NCBI RefSeq assembly: GCF_004025325.1
Contig: NZ_RSFE01000009.1
Location: forward strand, 1-64,000
From: Pseudidiomarina gelatinasegens
GTDB taxonomy: Bacteria > Pseudomonadota > Gammaproteobacteria > Enterobacterales > Alteromonadaceae
Length of the DNA stretch: 64,000 bases
Reading direction: 5' to 3'
The notes below the pieces were generated by a model that was given only the letters and a program-made list of their open reading frames with translations, searched no databases and was not told the DNA's origin. Positions 9,466 through 17,979 of the stretch are shown here, one piece after another (positions within the stretch are counted from its first letter, which is position 1; each line of letters begins with the position of its first letter). Position numbers and translations under genes: made by a program.

Positions 9466-10772
9466 TGCTCAATCTCTTCAACTGTTTTAGGTACGCCTTG
9501 TGTCATGTTTTCATAACCTTGTTCGGTAATAATGACATCGTCTTCGATGCGAATACCTATACCATGCCATTTTTCATCAACATCGGCTGTGCCTTTGGGA
9601 ATGTAGATACCCGGCTCAATGGTTAACACCATACCCGGTTCAAACTTGCGCTTTTTACCGGCTTGGGTGTAGGTGCCTACGTCATGCACATCAAGCCCTA
9701 ACCAATGGCCTAACCCATGAATCATCAACGGCCGAAATGCGTCATTTGCTATCAGTTCTTTTAGGTTGCCCTTAATAATGCCAAGTTCATGCAAGCCTTC
9801 GGTTAACGCCTTGCCCGCCGCAACCATAGCTTTTTGCATGTCGCTGCCCGGCTTTAACGTATCAAGCGCTGCCTGCTGAGCGGCAAGCACAACGTTATAC
9901 AGCGCCTTCTGATCGGCGCTAAAGCGTCCGTTGACGGGGAATGTTCGCGTAATATCACCGGCATAGCCTTGATATTCAGCGCCTGCGTCAATCAATAGCA
10001 GGTCGCCATCGCGCAGCTCACTTTCGTTTTCGGTGTAATGCAAAATACAAGCATTTTCACCGCTGCCACAAATGGTTCCGTAGGCTGGCGAAAGCGCGTT
10101 TTGCATGGCAAATTCATGGTGAATTTCTGCTGCAACCTGGTATTCAAATTTACCCGGTTTCACAAATTTCATCGCACGCTTGTGTGCATCAACACTTATA
10201 CGCGCGGCGTGGCGCATAAGCTCAAGCTCTGCGGCACTTTTTACTATGCGCATATCGGCTAACCACGGGTTAATATCAACCCACGAATGCGGCGCTTGAT
10301 GGCCTTTTTTCGGTGAGGCACGCAGCTCATCGGCCAGCGCGTGCAGTTGCCCGGCGAGTTCTGGCTTGTCATGCGGGTAATAAACTTGTTCCGCGCCATC
10401 AAGAATGGCAAATAAGTGATCGTCCACATCGTCAATGCTGGCGGTAAAGTCGACGCCCAAAGTTTCCCGTGCGCGGTCAACACCAAGACGACGGCCGTGC
10501 CACACTTCATCGATTGGGCTGCTCGGCTGACAGAATAACTGCACCGGGGTTTCGCTATCTGGCGCAAGAATCAACAGTGCATTGGGTTCGTTAAAGCCAG
10601 TAAGGTAGAAAAAGTCGCTGTCCTGACGAAATGGAAATTCCGTATCGCGGCTACGCGTTTGCAATTGTGCACTTGGAATAACGGCCACAGCCGCAGGCGA
10701 CGACTTTTTTAAAAGTTTTAATACGTGGGCGCGTCGCTTTTTGAATTCGGCAGAAACTTGGGTATGTGACAT
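9450..10772 (-). CDS. pepP: Xaa-Pro aminopeptidase P
   Basis: A 440-residue dimanganese peptidase that removes an N-terminal residue before proline. The pita-bread metal ligands are in place: LIDAGAEY (Asp), GDITRTF (Asp), GLGHWLGLDVHD (His), LTIEPGIY (Glu) and GIRIEDD (Glu). The N-terminal creatinase-like domain has FPFRQDSDFFYLTGF. Length matches E. coli PepP. It sits between ygfB and ubiH in the conserved ygfB-pepP-ubiH-ubiI order. Confidence 0.97.
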   Translation of the reverse strand: MSHTQVSAEFKKRRAHVLKLLKKSSPAAVAVIPSAQLQTRSRDTEFPFRQDSDFFYLTGFNEPNALLILAPDSETPVQLFCQPSSPIDEVWHGRRLGVDRARETLGVDFTASIDDVDDHLFAILDGAEQVYYPHDKPELAGQLHALADELRASPKKGHQAPHSWVDINPWLADMRIVKSAAELELMRHAARISVDAHKRAMKFVKPGKFEYQVAAEIHHEFAMQNALSPAYGTICGSGENACILHYTENESELRDGDLLLIDAGAEYQGYAGDITRTFPVNGRFSADQKALYNVVLAAQQAALDTLKPGSDMQKAMVAAGKALTEGLHELGIIKGNLKELIANDAFRPLMIHGLGHWLGLDVHDVGTYTQAGKKRKFEPGMVLTIEPGIYIPKGTADVDEKWHGIGIRIEDDVIITEQGYENMTQGVPKTVEEIEQWMAQ

Positions 10773-10802
10773 GTGAACCTACATCAGAAACGGGTCAGTG
10801 AA

Positions 10803-11390
10803 TTAATGTAAAATCTTATTGGTGACACAATCGGTGCCGGCTCGCTGGCCCAACTCGTTAAAGCACAACATGGCGGAAATCCGTAAATACTCCACCACTT
10901 CATAGTAGGCGCGCTCGCCTTCTTCGTCGTCATCCACGGCAAAATCAAGTTTTGCAATTTCGACCATGTCGTCAATAACTTCGCGAACATCGTCAGATAG
11001 CCCCGCCAAGTTAGTTTGATTCACACCAAAACCAACCAGATAGGACTGTACCCAACCGATCATGCTACCAAGGCGTTCAACTAAAGCTTCGTGGTCATTC
11101 GGCAATAACAGGTTAAAGCCTAAATCCGGATCGCGCATGCTGGCGCATACGTCTGCGGCCATCTCGATAAGCTGTTCTTTGACGACAGGCTTAAACGATT
11201 GACCTTCATGGATTAAGTCGCTCAGTAGCGTCAACCAATCTTCGCCTTTCAGGCTGGCGCCGCTCGCAACCATTCCGGTTAAAATGCCGTGAACTTCGGC
11301 CGCACTGGATAATATTCCTTGCTGCTCGAAGAATTCGTTTAACTGGTCGTAATTAAGTGGTTTAGCATTACTGCTACCCGTTTCAGACAT
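10803..11390 (-). CDS. ygfB: UPF0149 family protein YgfB
   Basis: A 195-residue cytoplasmic protein of the UPF0149/YgfB family; its role in most bacteria is unclear. Family features: N-terminal HGILTGMVASG, central GSMIGWVQSYLVGFG and C-terminal acidic AVDDDEEGERAYYEVVEYLR. A GTG start at 11420 is open, but ATG at 11390 with AAAGAG upstream fits the family length. The leader contains a perfect 34-bp tandem duplication that reaches into the ribosome-binding region. Head of the ygfB-pepP-ubiH-ubiI operon and divergent from zapA. Confidence 0.93.
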   Translation of the reverse strand: MSETGSSNAKPLNYDQLNEFFEQQGILSSAAEVHGILTGMVASGASLKGEDWLTLLSDLIHEGQSFKPVVKEQLIEMAADVCASMRDPDLGFNLLLPNDHEALVERLGSMIGWVQSYLVGFGVNQTNLAGLSDDVREVIDDMVEIAKLDFAVDDDEEGERAYYEVVEYLRISAMLCFNELGQRAGTDCVTNKILH

Positions 11391-11396
11391 AGCTAT

Positions 11397-11464
11397 ATTC
11401 TCTTTACGTTCTTTACGCACATCCTACCATATTCTCTTTACGTTCTTTACGCACATCCTACCAT
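11397..11464. repeat. Perfect 34-bp tandem duplication in the ygfB leader
   Basis: Two identical 34-bp copies, 11397-11430 and 11431-11464, each starting ATTCTCTTTACG and ending CATCCTACCAT. The copy nearest ygfB contains the putative ribosome-binding site, so on the minus strand the ygfB 5' untranslated region is duplicated in register. Confidence 0.95.
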
Positions 11465-11484
11465 TGCAAAGCTATTCAGGCTAG

Positions 11485-11514
11485 CTGACAAAGGCCGGTA
11501 GGACGTGTCATAAT
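11485..11514 (+). promoter_or_regulatory. Candidate sigma-70 promoter for zapA
   Basis: CTGACA (11485-11490), an 18-bp spacer and CATAAT (11509-11514) lie about 50 bp before the zapA start. Each hexamer is one or two changes from consensus. Based on pattern only. Confidence 0.4.
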
Positions 11515-11561
11515 ATTAGCAGTGTAATTAATAAGAATAGTTCAAGCACAGAGGAAGCGGC

Positions 11562-11867
11562 ATGAGTCAACGCACCATGGACATAAGATTGATGGAACGT
11601 CACTACAAGGTGAATTGTCCTGCTGGACAAGAAGTGGCGTTGCAACAGGCCGCCGACCGCTTAAATAAAAAGCTCGAAACTATTCGCGGGGCAACGAAGT
11701 TATCAAACCCTGAACAAATTGCGGTTATGGCGGCGTTGAATTTATGCCATGAATTTGCGCAAGATGAACAACGTAAACAACAGTACATTGTTGATTTAGA
11801 AGAAAAGCTGAAGTTGTTGCAAGAAACGCTTGAGCAAGTAATGGCCGAGCAACGCCCCGGACGTTAG
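11562..11867 (+). CDS. zapA: Cell division protein ZapA
   Basis: A 101-residue protein that binds and bundles FtsZ at the division site. An N-terminal globular part (DIRLMERHYKVNCPAGQE, then LQQAADRLNKKL) is followed by a long coiled-coil helix to the C-terminus (YIVDLEEKLKLLQETLEQV). GAGGAAG precedes the ATG at good distance. The conserved neighbourhood, divergent ygfB and downstream 6S RNA, supports the call. Confidence 0.95.
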   Translation: MSQRTMDIRLMERHYKVNCPAGQEVALQQAADRLNKKLETIRGATKLSNPEQIAVMAALNLCHEFAQDEQRKQQYIVDLEEKLKLLQETLEQVMAEQRPGR

Positions 11868-11880
11868 TACAAAGAATTAT

Positions 11881-12063
11881 GACTGCCTGGGATGTGCGCC
11901 AGCACGCCGATGTCCCTGAGCCGATGCTAGCAGTAAAGGGGCTCACTGGGCGACTATTGTGCAAGCTCGACATGTATCGAGAAGCCTGCGGTCGTTTCAA
12001 TTGCGCCCCGCCTTGAACCAGTGGGTTCAAGGGCCAAGGCACGCAGCGGCATTCTGGGTGGTC
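11881..12063 (+). ncRNA. ssrS: 6S RNA
   Basis: About 183 nt directly after zapA, the standard gammaproteobacterial position. Recognisable conserved segments: GTCCCTGAGCCGAT near 11913, CGAGAAGCCT near 11979, and CCTTGAACC...GGGTTCAAGGG near 12011-12033. The ends pair: GACTGCC (11881-11887) with GGTGGTC (12057-12063), including wobbles, closing the long rod. 6S RNA sequesters sigma-70 RNA polymerase in stationary phase. Ends are estimated from the closing stem. ygfA, its usual downstream partner, is displaced by an amidohydrolase gene. Confidence 0.95.
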
Positions 12064-12105
12064 ACCCTTTCGAAAAAACCAGTACGCAATTAGATATTGA
12101 AGAGC

Positions 12106-12170
12106 GATATTAGATATTAGTCAAAGTCCAACCCGCTAATATCTAATATCTAATATCTAATATCTAATAT
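12106..12170. repeat. CTAATAT heptamer array with inverted copies
   Basis: Five perfect tandem copies of CTAATAT run from 12136 to 12170. Upstream, inverted copies give a perfect 15-bp inverted repeat: 12106-12120 (GATATTAGATATTAG) with 12136-12150, around a 15-nt loop. It lies between 6S RNA and the 3' end of the amidohydrolase gene. There are no spacers, so it is not CRISPR. It could act as a weak terminator or be a slippage-prone repeat. Confidence 0.9.
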
Positions 12171-12173
12171 CTA

Positions 12174-13733
12174 TTACCGTTTTTGCTTTTCTTTTTGCAC
12201 GATGGTGCGGACGTCGGATAGCAGCTCTTGTGCATCGTAGATGATGCCATCTTTGATGGTGTAGCGAATGCCTTTGGTGCGCATTGGCTCATTGTTTTCG
12301 TCGAGCTTGTAGTGGCCGGTACCGTACAGCACCTTAAAGTTTGCTAGCGGGTTTTCGTCAACCACAATTAAGTCGGCTTTTTTGCCCGGCACCACACTGC
12401 CAATTTCATCTTCAAGGCCAAGCGCTTCGGCGCCGTTAAGCGTTGCAGCTTGAATCACTTCAAGCGCATTGAAGCCTGCTTCACGTAATAATTCCAACTC
12501 GCGGATGTAACCAAAGCCGTATATTTTGTAAATGTAACCGGCATCCGAACCTGTGGTGATGCGACCACCATGGTTTTTAAAGTCGTTTAAGAAGGTCATC
12601 CACAATTGGTAATTCTTGCGCCATGCAATCTCTTCATCGGTGGTCCAGTCAAACCAGTATGAACCGTGCGCATAACGGCTTGGCGTAAAGAAGTCCCACA
12701 GTTGCGGTAAGGTGTATTCGTCGTGCCAAATTGCCTGACGCTCCCGCATCAAGTCACGGCTTGCTTCATAAATAGTAAGCGTGGGGTTAATGGTAAAGTC
12801 GAGCGCTATCAACTCATCACGTACCTGATTCCATTTCTCTGAACCCGGCTCTGCAGCTTGTGCCCAGAGCTTACCTGCTTCACGGAAGCGATCTTGTTCG
12901 TTGTTGTAGTTGTAATCGGCCGGGTAATTTTGAATTTGCTGGCCGGTAAATAGCGCTTCTGGCAAACCATACCAGTGCTCCATGCTACCCAAGCCTAAAC
13001 GGGCAGAGTCAATAACGCTGGTACGTACCACGTTCAACTGTGCATGGTGCATCATGGTGCCAAGCTTTTGCTGGTTGGCTTCATCAAGCGCCGCCGCCAT
13101 CACTTTCGGGGTTGCACCAAAGAATTTTATCCCGGCTGCACCCTGTTTCTTGATACCGCGTACCCAATCACGTGCTTGTTCGCCATTAAAAATAGGAGCG
13201 TCAGCGCCCATTCCAAAACCTGCGTATGGGATAAGTCGCGGTGAAACAATCGAATTCTTCTCAGCCTGTTGCTGATGCCACTTGGTCCAGTCCAGACCGT
13301 TAAAGCTGCCCGGTTCGCGCACCGTGGTAATCCCGTGTGCCAGCATGAGCTTCAGCACATATTCGGCTGGAATGCCTTCAGCAGAGCCACCAATATGGCC
13401 GTGCATATCAATAAAGCCCGGCAATACGTATTTACCGGTTACATCCAGTTCGGTGTCGTTAGGCCCAGCTTTCGGCCGCCCTTGCGCTTTAATTGGTACT
13501 CCGGGGTTGCCGACACTCACCACATTCACAATGCGATCGTTTTCGATAACGATATCAACCGGCCCTTGCGCAGGTGCACCTTCACCGTTTATCAAGGTTG
13601 CCCCGCGTAGAATTAAACGCGTGTATGGGCCGTCGCCTTGGTCGCCCCGAGCTGGTGCTTTTGGCGGTGCAGCGACAGCTGTACTGGCTATCACAAAGGT
13701 CAGGGTTAACGTGGTCAGTAATTGGCGTATCAT
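12174..13733 (-). CDS. Secreted amidohydrolase (imidazolonepropionase-like)
   Basis: A 519-residue amidohydrolase-superfamily protein with a signal peptide (about residues 1-22, MIRQLLTTLTLTFVIASTAV, then AA), so probably periplasmic. Metal-binding HxH is in LPGFIDMHGHIGG; further family blocks are MMHHAQLN, GSMEHW, TTGSDAGY and the C-terminal GSVVPGKKADLIVVDENPL. The substrate is not evident. The frame is open to 13799, but the signal peptide fixes ATG at 13733. The gene is opposite in strand to its neighbours and interrupts the usual zapA-ssrS-ygfA order. Its 3' end runs into the heptamer array. Confidence 0.88.
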   Translation of the reverse strand: MIRQLLTTLTLTFVIASTAVAAPPKAPARGDQGDGPYTRLILRGATLINGEGAPAQGPVDIVIENDRIVNVVSVGNPGVPIKAQGRPKAGPNDTELDVTGKYVLPGFIDMHGHIGGSAEGIPAEYVLKLMLAHGITTVREPGSFNGLDWTKWHQQQAEKNSIVSPRLIPYAGFGMGADAPIFNGEQARDWVRGIKKQGAAGIKFFGATPKVMAAALDEANQQKLGTMMHHAQLNVVRTSVIDSARLGLGSMEHWYGLPEALFTGQQIQNYPADYNYNNEQDRFREAGKLWAQAAEPGSEKWNQVRDELIALDFTINPTLTIYEASRDLMRERQAIWHDEYTLPQLWDFFTPSRYAHGSYWFDWTTDEEIAWRKNYQLWMTFLNDFKNHGGRITTGSDAGYIYKIYGFGYIRELELLREAGFNALEVIQAATLNGAEALGLEDEIGSVVPGKKADLIVVDENPLANFKVLYGTGHYKLDENNEPMRTKGIRYTIKDGIIYDAQELLSDVRTIVQKEKQKR

Positions 13734-13784
13734 GGTATAACTCACTGTTATTCGATTTATTATGCAACTAAGGATATCAGCGCC

Positions 13785-14372
13785 GTGTCGCAACAGCAAT
13801 TACGCAGCCACCTTCTTAACGCACGCGCTAGCCTATCTGCCGCAGAGCGCGATGATGCGGCGCGACAGGTCGGTGAACACTTACGTAACTTACCTGAGCT
13901 GCAGCAATCTTGCACACTCGGCAGCTATTTTAGCGTGCGTGCTGAGCTACCCACCCATGCCATAAACCAACACCTTATGGATGCGCAGCATCAACTTGCT
14001 TTACCCATTTTGCACCCTATTCTTGCGGGGCATTTGTTGTTTCTGCAGCTCAGCGAAACCACCCAATGGACCCACAACAAATACGGTATACCTGAACCCG
14101 AATTAAACGCGCAGCACATTGTGCCGCTGCAGCAGATGCAAGTACTGCTAGTGCCGCTGGTGGGATTCGACCGCAGTGGCAACCGCATGGGTATGGGCGG
14201 TGGCTTTTATGATCGTACCTTAAGCGCCTGGCACAAGGGGCATATCAAAAACCTACTGCCTATTGGCTTAGCACTTGATTGTCAGTTGGTGGATGAACTG
14301 CCCAAAAACCCTTGGGATGTGCCGCTACCGATGGTGATTACACCCGCGAAAACATGGGACTTTCGCAGTTAA
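13785..14372 (+). CDS. ygfA: 5-formyltetrahydrofolate cyclo-ligase
   Basis: A 195-residue ATP-dependent enzyme that converts 5-formyl-THF to methenyl-THF. The signature LVPLVGFDRSGNRMGMGGGF and the YDRTL that follows are intact, as is the N-terminal RSHLLNARASLS. No ATG fits the family length; GTG at 13785 with AAGGA about 10 bp upstream is chosen. In E. coli this gene follows 6S RNA directly; here an antisense amidohydrolase intervenes, so co-transcription with 6S RNA is unlikely. Divergent from the amidohydrolase, with about 50 bp between starts. Confidence 0.93.
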   Translation: MSQQQLRSHLLNARASLSAAERDDAARQVGEHLRNLPELQQSCTLGSYFSVRAELPTHAINQHLMDAQHQLALPILHPILAGHLLFLQLSETTQWTHNKYGIPEPELNAQHIVPLQQMQVLLVPLVGFDRSGNRMGMGGGFYDRTLSAWHKGHIKNLLPIGLALDCQLVDELPKNPWDVPLPMVITPAKTWDFRS

Positions 14373-14417
14373 GACTGTATACTCAAAGGCCATAGATAAC
14401 TGACTGTGGGAATCCGT

Positions 14418-15080
14418 ATGACGACCTCTCAAGACCTACTCAAAAAGCAAGCCGCTGAAGCCGCACTAAAGTATGTAGAACCCAACACCATTGTGGGCGT
14501 TGGTACCGGCTCAACGGTAAATTTTTTCATTGACGCACTCGCGACCATGAAGAATGACATTGAAGGCGCGGTTTCAAGCTCGGAAGAATCTACAAAACGT
14601 TTGAAAGCCCATGGCATTGAAGTTGTTGAGCTCAACAATGTTGGCAACCTGCCCGTTTACATTGACGGCGCCGACGAAATTGATGAGCACCTGCGCATGG
14701 TGAAAGGTGGCGGCGGCGCACTGACGCGCGAGAAAATCATCGCTGCTGTAGCCGATAAATTCATCTGCATTGCAGACGAAAGCAAGGTGGTTGGGCGCTT
14801 AGGTAATTTCCCGGTGCCGATAGAAGTGATTCCAATGGCTCGCTCTTACGTTGCCCGCGAGATTGTAAAGCTCGGCGGTGACCCTGTTTGGCGACAAGGG
14901 TTTACCACCGACAACGGGAACGTCATTCTGGATATTCATAACTTTGATATCTTAGACCCTGTTCAACTGGAGCAACAATTGAATAGTATTGTAGGTGTTG
15001 TCACCAATGGCCTCTTCGCCAAACGCGGCGCCAATAAAGCAATTATCGCAAGCCCCGCAGGCTTAAAATTTATGGAGTAG
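14418..15080 (+). CDS. rpiA: Ribose-5-phosphate isomerase A
   Basis: A 220-residue enzyme interconverting ribose 5-phosphate and ribulose 5-phosphate. Motifs: VGVGTGSTV phosphate loop, DGADEID (catalytic Asp) and [15 protein letters not shown] at 14406 is open, but ATG at 14418 aligns with E. coli RpiA. serA follows after 2 bp, suggesting one transcript; rpiA-serA adjacency is common in gammaproteobacteria. Confidence 0.97.
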   Translation: MTTSQDLLKKQAAEAALKYVEPNTIVGVGTGSTVNFFIDALATMKNDIEGAVSSSEESTKRLKAHGIEVVELNNVGNLPVYIDGADEIDEHLRMVKGGGGALTREKIIAAVADKFICIADESKVVGRLGNFPVPIEVIPMARSYVAREIVKLGGDPVWRQGFTTDNGNVILDIHNFDILDPVQLEQQLNSIVGVVTNGLFAKRGANKAIIASPAGLKFME

Positions 15081-15082
15081 CA

Positions 15083-16339
15083 ATGAACGACGTGACCGCA
15101 CCACAGGTTTCACTGGCCAAAGAGCGTATTCAAATTTTATTGCTTGAAGGTGTGCATGACAGTGCTATTGAAGTGCTTAAACAGCATGGCTATACCAACA
15201 TTCGGGCACTCAAAACATCGCTCAATGAAGATGAACTGTGCGAAGCAATTAAAGATGTGCACTTTATTGGTATTCGGTCACGCACGCAGTTAACGCCGAA
15301 GGTGTTTGCTGCGGCCGAGAAACTGGCAGCGGTTGGATGCTTTTGTATTGGCACCAACCAAGTTGATTTAGAAGCTGCACGCGACCATGGCGTGGTGGTA
15401 TTTAACGCGCCATTTTCAAATACCCGCAGTGTGGCCGAGTTGGTGCTTGCAGAAATTATCATGCTGTTGCGGCGTATTCCGGAAAAGAGCGCGTCAGCGC
15501 ACCGTGGCGGCTGGGATAAAGCTGCGAAAGGTTCATTTGAAGCCCGCGGCAAAATTTTAGGCATTATTGGGTACGGGCATATTGGTAGCCAACTGAGCAT
15601 ACTCGCCGAACAGCTTGGTATGCAGGTGCGTTATTACGATATCGAAACCAAATTGTCGCTGGGTAATGCTCTACAGGTGCGCAGCTTAAATGAGCTGCTT
15701 AGCCAGGCGGATGTTATTACGCTGCACGTTCCTGAAACCCCGCAAACCCAGTGGATGATTGGCGCAGAGCAACTGGCCAAAATGAAGCCTGGCGCGGTAT
15801 TGATCAATGCATCACGCGGCACTGTGGTGAAGATTAATGCATTGGCTGATGCGCTTAAATCAGGGCACTTAGCTGGGGCTGCAATCGATGTATTCCCAGT
15901 TGAACCCAAAGGCAACAACGAGCAGTTTGAGTCGCCACTTCGTGGTCTGGATAATTGTATTTTGACGCCGCACATCGGCGGCTCGACCCAAGAAGCACAA
16001 GAAAACATTGGCATTGAAGTGGCGGGCAAGCTGGTGCGTTATTCCGATAACGGTTCAACGTTGTCTGCGGTTAACTTCCCTGAAGTGGCCTTGCCAACCC
16101 ATGCTGGCGCACGCCGGTTGCTGCATATCCACCAAAACCGCCCGGGCATGCTAACGCGCATTAACCAATTGTTGGCCGACAACAACATCAACGTTTCCGG
16201 CCAGTATCTGCAGACTGACAGCAAAGTCGGTTATGTGGTGATTGATATCGACACACCACCGAAAAGCACCATTGCCGACGACCTTTTGGTTGAGATGCGC
16301 GCCATTGAAGGCACGATTAAAGCGCGCGTACTCTACTAA
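15083..16339 (+). CDS. serA: D-3-phosphoglycerate dehydrogenase
   Basis: A 418-residue NAD-dependent enzyme, first step of serine synthesis. Substrate-binding domain with GIRSRTQLT and NAPFSNTRSVAELV, Rossmann NAD motif GIIGYGHIGSQ near residue 160, catalytic region NASRGTVV and TPHIGGSTQEAQ, and a C-terminal ACT domain (HIHQNRPGMLTRIN) that gives serine feedback inhibition in the E. coli enzyme. It is 2 bp after rpiA and ends in a terminator shared with phoU. Confidence 0.97.
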   Translation: MNDVTAPQVSLAKERIQILLLEGVHDSAIEVLKQHGYTNIRALKTSLNEDELCEAIKDVHFIGIRSRTQLTPKVFAAAEKLAAVGCFCIGTNQVDLEAARDHGVVVFNAPFSNTRSVAELVLAEIIMLLRRIPEKSASAHRGGWDKAAKGSFEARGKILGIIGYGHIGSQLSILAEQLGMQVRYYDIETKLSLGNALQVRSLNELLSQADVITLHVPETPQTQWMIGAEQLAKMKPGAVLINASRGTVVKINALADALKSGHLAGAAIDVFPVEPKGNNEQFESPLRGLDNCILTPHIGGSTQEAQENIGIEVAGKLVRYSDNGSTLSAVNFPEVALPTHAGARRLLHIHQNRPGMLTRINQLLADNNINVSGQYLQTDSKVGYVVIDIDTPPKSTIADDLLVEMRAIEGTIKARVLY

Positions 16340-16341
16340 CA

Positions 16342-16370
16342 AAAACGCCGACATCTTGTGTCGGCGTTTT
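16342..16370. terminator. Bidirectional terminator between serA and phoU
   Basis: Perfect 12-bp stem AAAACGCCGACA (16342-16353) with TGTCGGCGTTTT (16359-16370) and a 5-nt loop. It sits between convergent genes and has a T tract in either direction. Confidence 0.9.
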
Positions 16371-16387
16371 GCTATAAGGCTTAAGGC

Positions 16388-17104
16388 TTAGCGGTTGCCT
16401 TTAACCGTTTTCTCCATCGATTCTGGCGACACGTGACGTACGTCTTTGCCTTTCACGAAGAAGATAATGTACTCCGCAATATTCTGGCAACGGTCACCAA
16501 TACGTTCAAGTGAACGCGCCGACCACAACACATTCATGACTTTCGGAATACCACGTGGGTCTTCCATCATGTAGGTCATTAATTGGCGTGTGAGCGCTTC
16601 ATATTGACGGTCAGCTTGAGCATCCATTTGATGCACTTCATAAGCTGAATCAAGATCCATACGCGCAAATGCATCCAGCACACCTTGCAGCATGGCGAGT
16701 ACTTGTTGGCCTAGATTTTCCAGGCTCACCAAAAACTGCTGCTGGTCGTTGTTGAAACTCTCAAGCGCGACACGTGCAATGCGCTCAGCTTCATCGCCAA
16801 TACGCTCAAGATCAGAAATGGTCTTGAAGATGGCAATCACTAACCGCAGGTCGCTAGCTGCTGGCTGACGCTTGGCAATAATTTGCACACACGCTTCGTC
16901 AATTTGAACTTCTAACGCGTTGATTTTGTAATCGCGCTGCAGAATCTTTTCTGCCATTTCGTGATCAGACTTTTCAATGGCATGCAACGAATCACGCAGT
17001 TGCTGTTCCACCAAGCCACCCATAGTGAGTACTTGGTTACGAACCGCTTCAAGTTCATCGTTAAACTTACCGGAGATATGCCGGCTCATATTGTTTTTAT
17101 CCAT
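16388..17104 (-). CDS. phoU: Phosphate signalling protein PhoU
   Basis: A 238-residue all-helical protein of two three-helix repeats that links the Pst transporter to PhoR and keeps the Pho response off when phosphate is plentiful. Conserved blocks: HISGKFNDELEAVRNQVLTMGG, then DLRLVIAIFKTISDLERIGDEAERI and its repeat ARSLERIGDRCQNIAEY. AGGAG lies 7 bp before ATG at 17104. Last gene of pstC-pstA-pstB-phoU. Confidence 0.97.
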   Translation of the reverse strand: MDKNNMSRHISGKFNDELEAVRNQVLTMGGLVEQQLRDSLHAIEKSDHEMAEKILQRDYKINALEVQIDEACVQIIAKRQPAASDLRLVIAIFKTISDLERIGDEAERIARVALESFNNDQQQFLVSLENLGQQVLAMLQGVLDAFARMDLDSAYEVHQMDAQADRQYEALTRQLMTYMMEDPRGIPKVMNVLWSARSLERIGDRCQNIAEYIIFFVKGKDVRHVSPESMEKTVKGNR

Positions 17105-17116
17105 AGCCTTCTCCTA

Positions 17117-17935
17117 TTAACCGTAACGTCCGGTAATGTAGTCTTCCGTTTGCTTCTGTTCTGGCGTGGTAAACAAGGTATTGGTATCTGCGTACTCAAT
17201 CAACTTACCCATATACATGAACGCCGTTTGATCAGAAACCCGGGCGGCTTGTTGCATGTTGTGGGTAACAATCACCACGGTAAACTGCTCTTTTAATTCC
17301 GTGATCAACTCTTCAATAGTAAGCGTCGAAATTGGGTCCAATGCCGAGGTTGGTTCATCAAGCAATAGCACTTCAGGCTCAATCGCAATTGCACGGGCAA
17401 TAACCAAACGCTGTTGCTGACCACCTGATAAACCGAATGCAGATTCGTTCAGTCGGTCTTTCACTTCTTCCCAAAGCGCGGCACCTTTTAACGAGCGCTC
17501 AACCACTTCGTCCAAGGTGCGACGGTCATTCACACCCTGCAACCGCATCCCGTACACAACGTTCTCGTAAATTGACTTAGGAAACGGGTTCGGGCGCTGA
17601 AATACCATACCAACACGGCGGCGTAATGCTGCTGCATCAACGTCTTTTTCGTAAATGTTTTTATCATGCAAGCGAATTTCACCACTTACACGGCAGATTT
17701 CAACCAAGTCGTTCATACGGTTAATGCAACGCAACAGTGTTGATTTACCACAACCTGACGGCCCGATGAAGGCGGTTACACGATTTTTCGGAATGTTCAT
17801 CGAAATATCGTATAAAGCCTGTGCATCACCATAGTGCAAGTTCAAATTGCGAATTTCTAACGCAGTTTGCTCAGGCGTCAAATTTGCTAAGTCTAATGAT
17901 TCGACATTGCTTGTGCTCGGGGTTACCGAAATCAT
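17117..17935 (-). CDS. pstB: Phosphate ABC transporter ATP-binding protein
   Basis: A 272-residue ATPase of the Pst phosphate importer. Walker [13 protein letters not shown] signature LSGGQQQR, Walker [14 protein letters not shown] and the switch histidine in VTHNM are all present. It is 12 bp upstream of phoU and about 44 bp after pstA. The N-terminal 25 residues are a short extension before the domain. Confidence 0.97.
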   Translation of the reverse strand: MISVTPSTSNVESLDLANLTPEQTALEIRNLNLHYGDAQALYDISMNIPKNRVTAFIGPSGCGKSTLLRCINRMNDLVEICRVSGEIRLHDKNIYEKDVDAAALRRRVGMVFQRPNPFPKSIYENVVYGMRLQGVNDRRTLDEVVERSLKGAALWEEVKDRLNESAFGLSGGQQQRLVIARAIAIEPEVLLLDEPTSALDPISTLTIEELITELKEQFTVVIVTHNMQQAARVSDQTAFMYMGKLIEYADTNTLFTTPEQKQTEDYITGRYG

Positions 17936-17979
17936 AATGTTTAACCTTCTGCCCTAAAATTTGTTAACGCTTTAACAGC

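Noticed and set aside
12136-12170. CRISPR-like array
   Set aside because: The units are 7 bp with no spacers and no cas genes nearby; it is a simple tandem repeat.
15190-15600. Long minus-strand open frame inside serA
   Set aside because: It lies wholly within a well-supported gene on the other strand and has no family signal; a coding shadow. The same applies to other long antisense frames, such as those inside exbB, ttpC and guaB.
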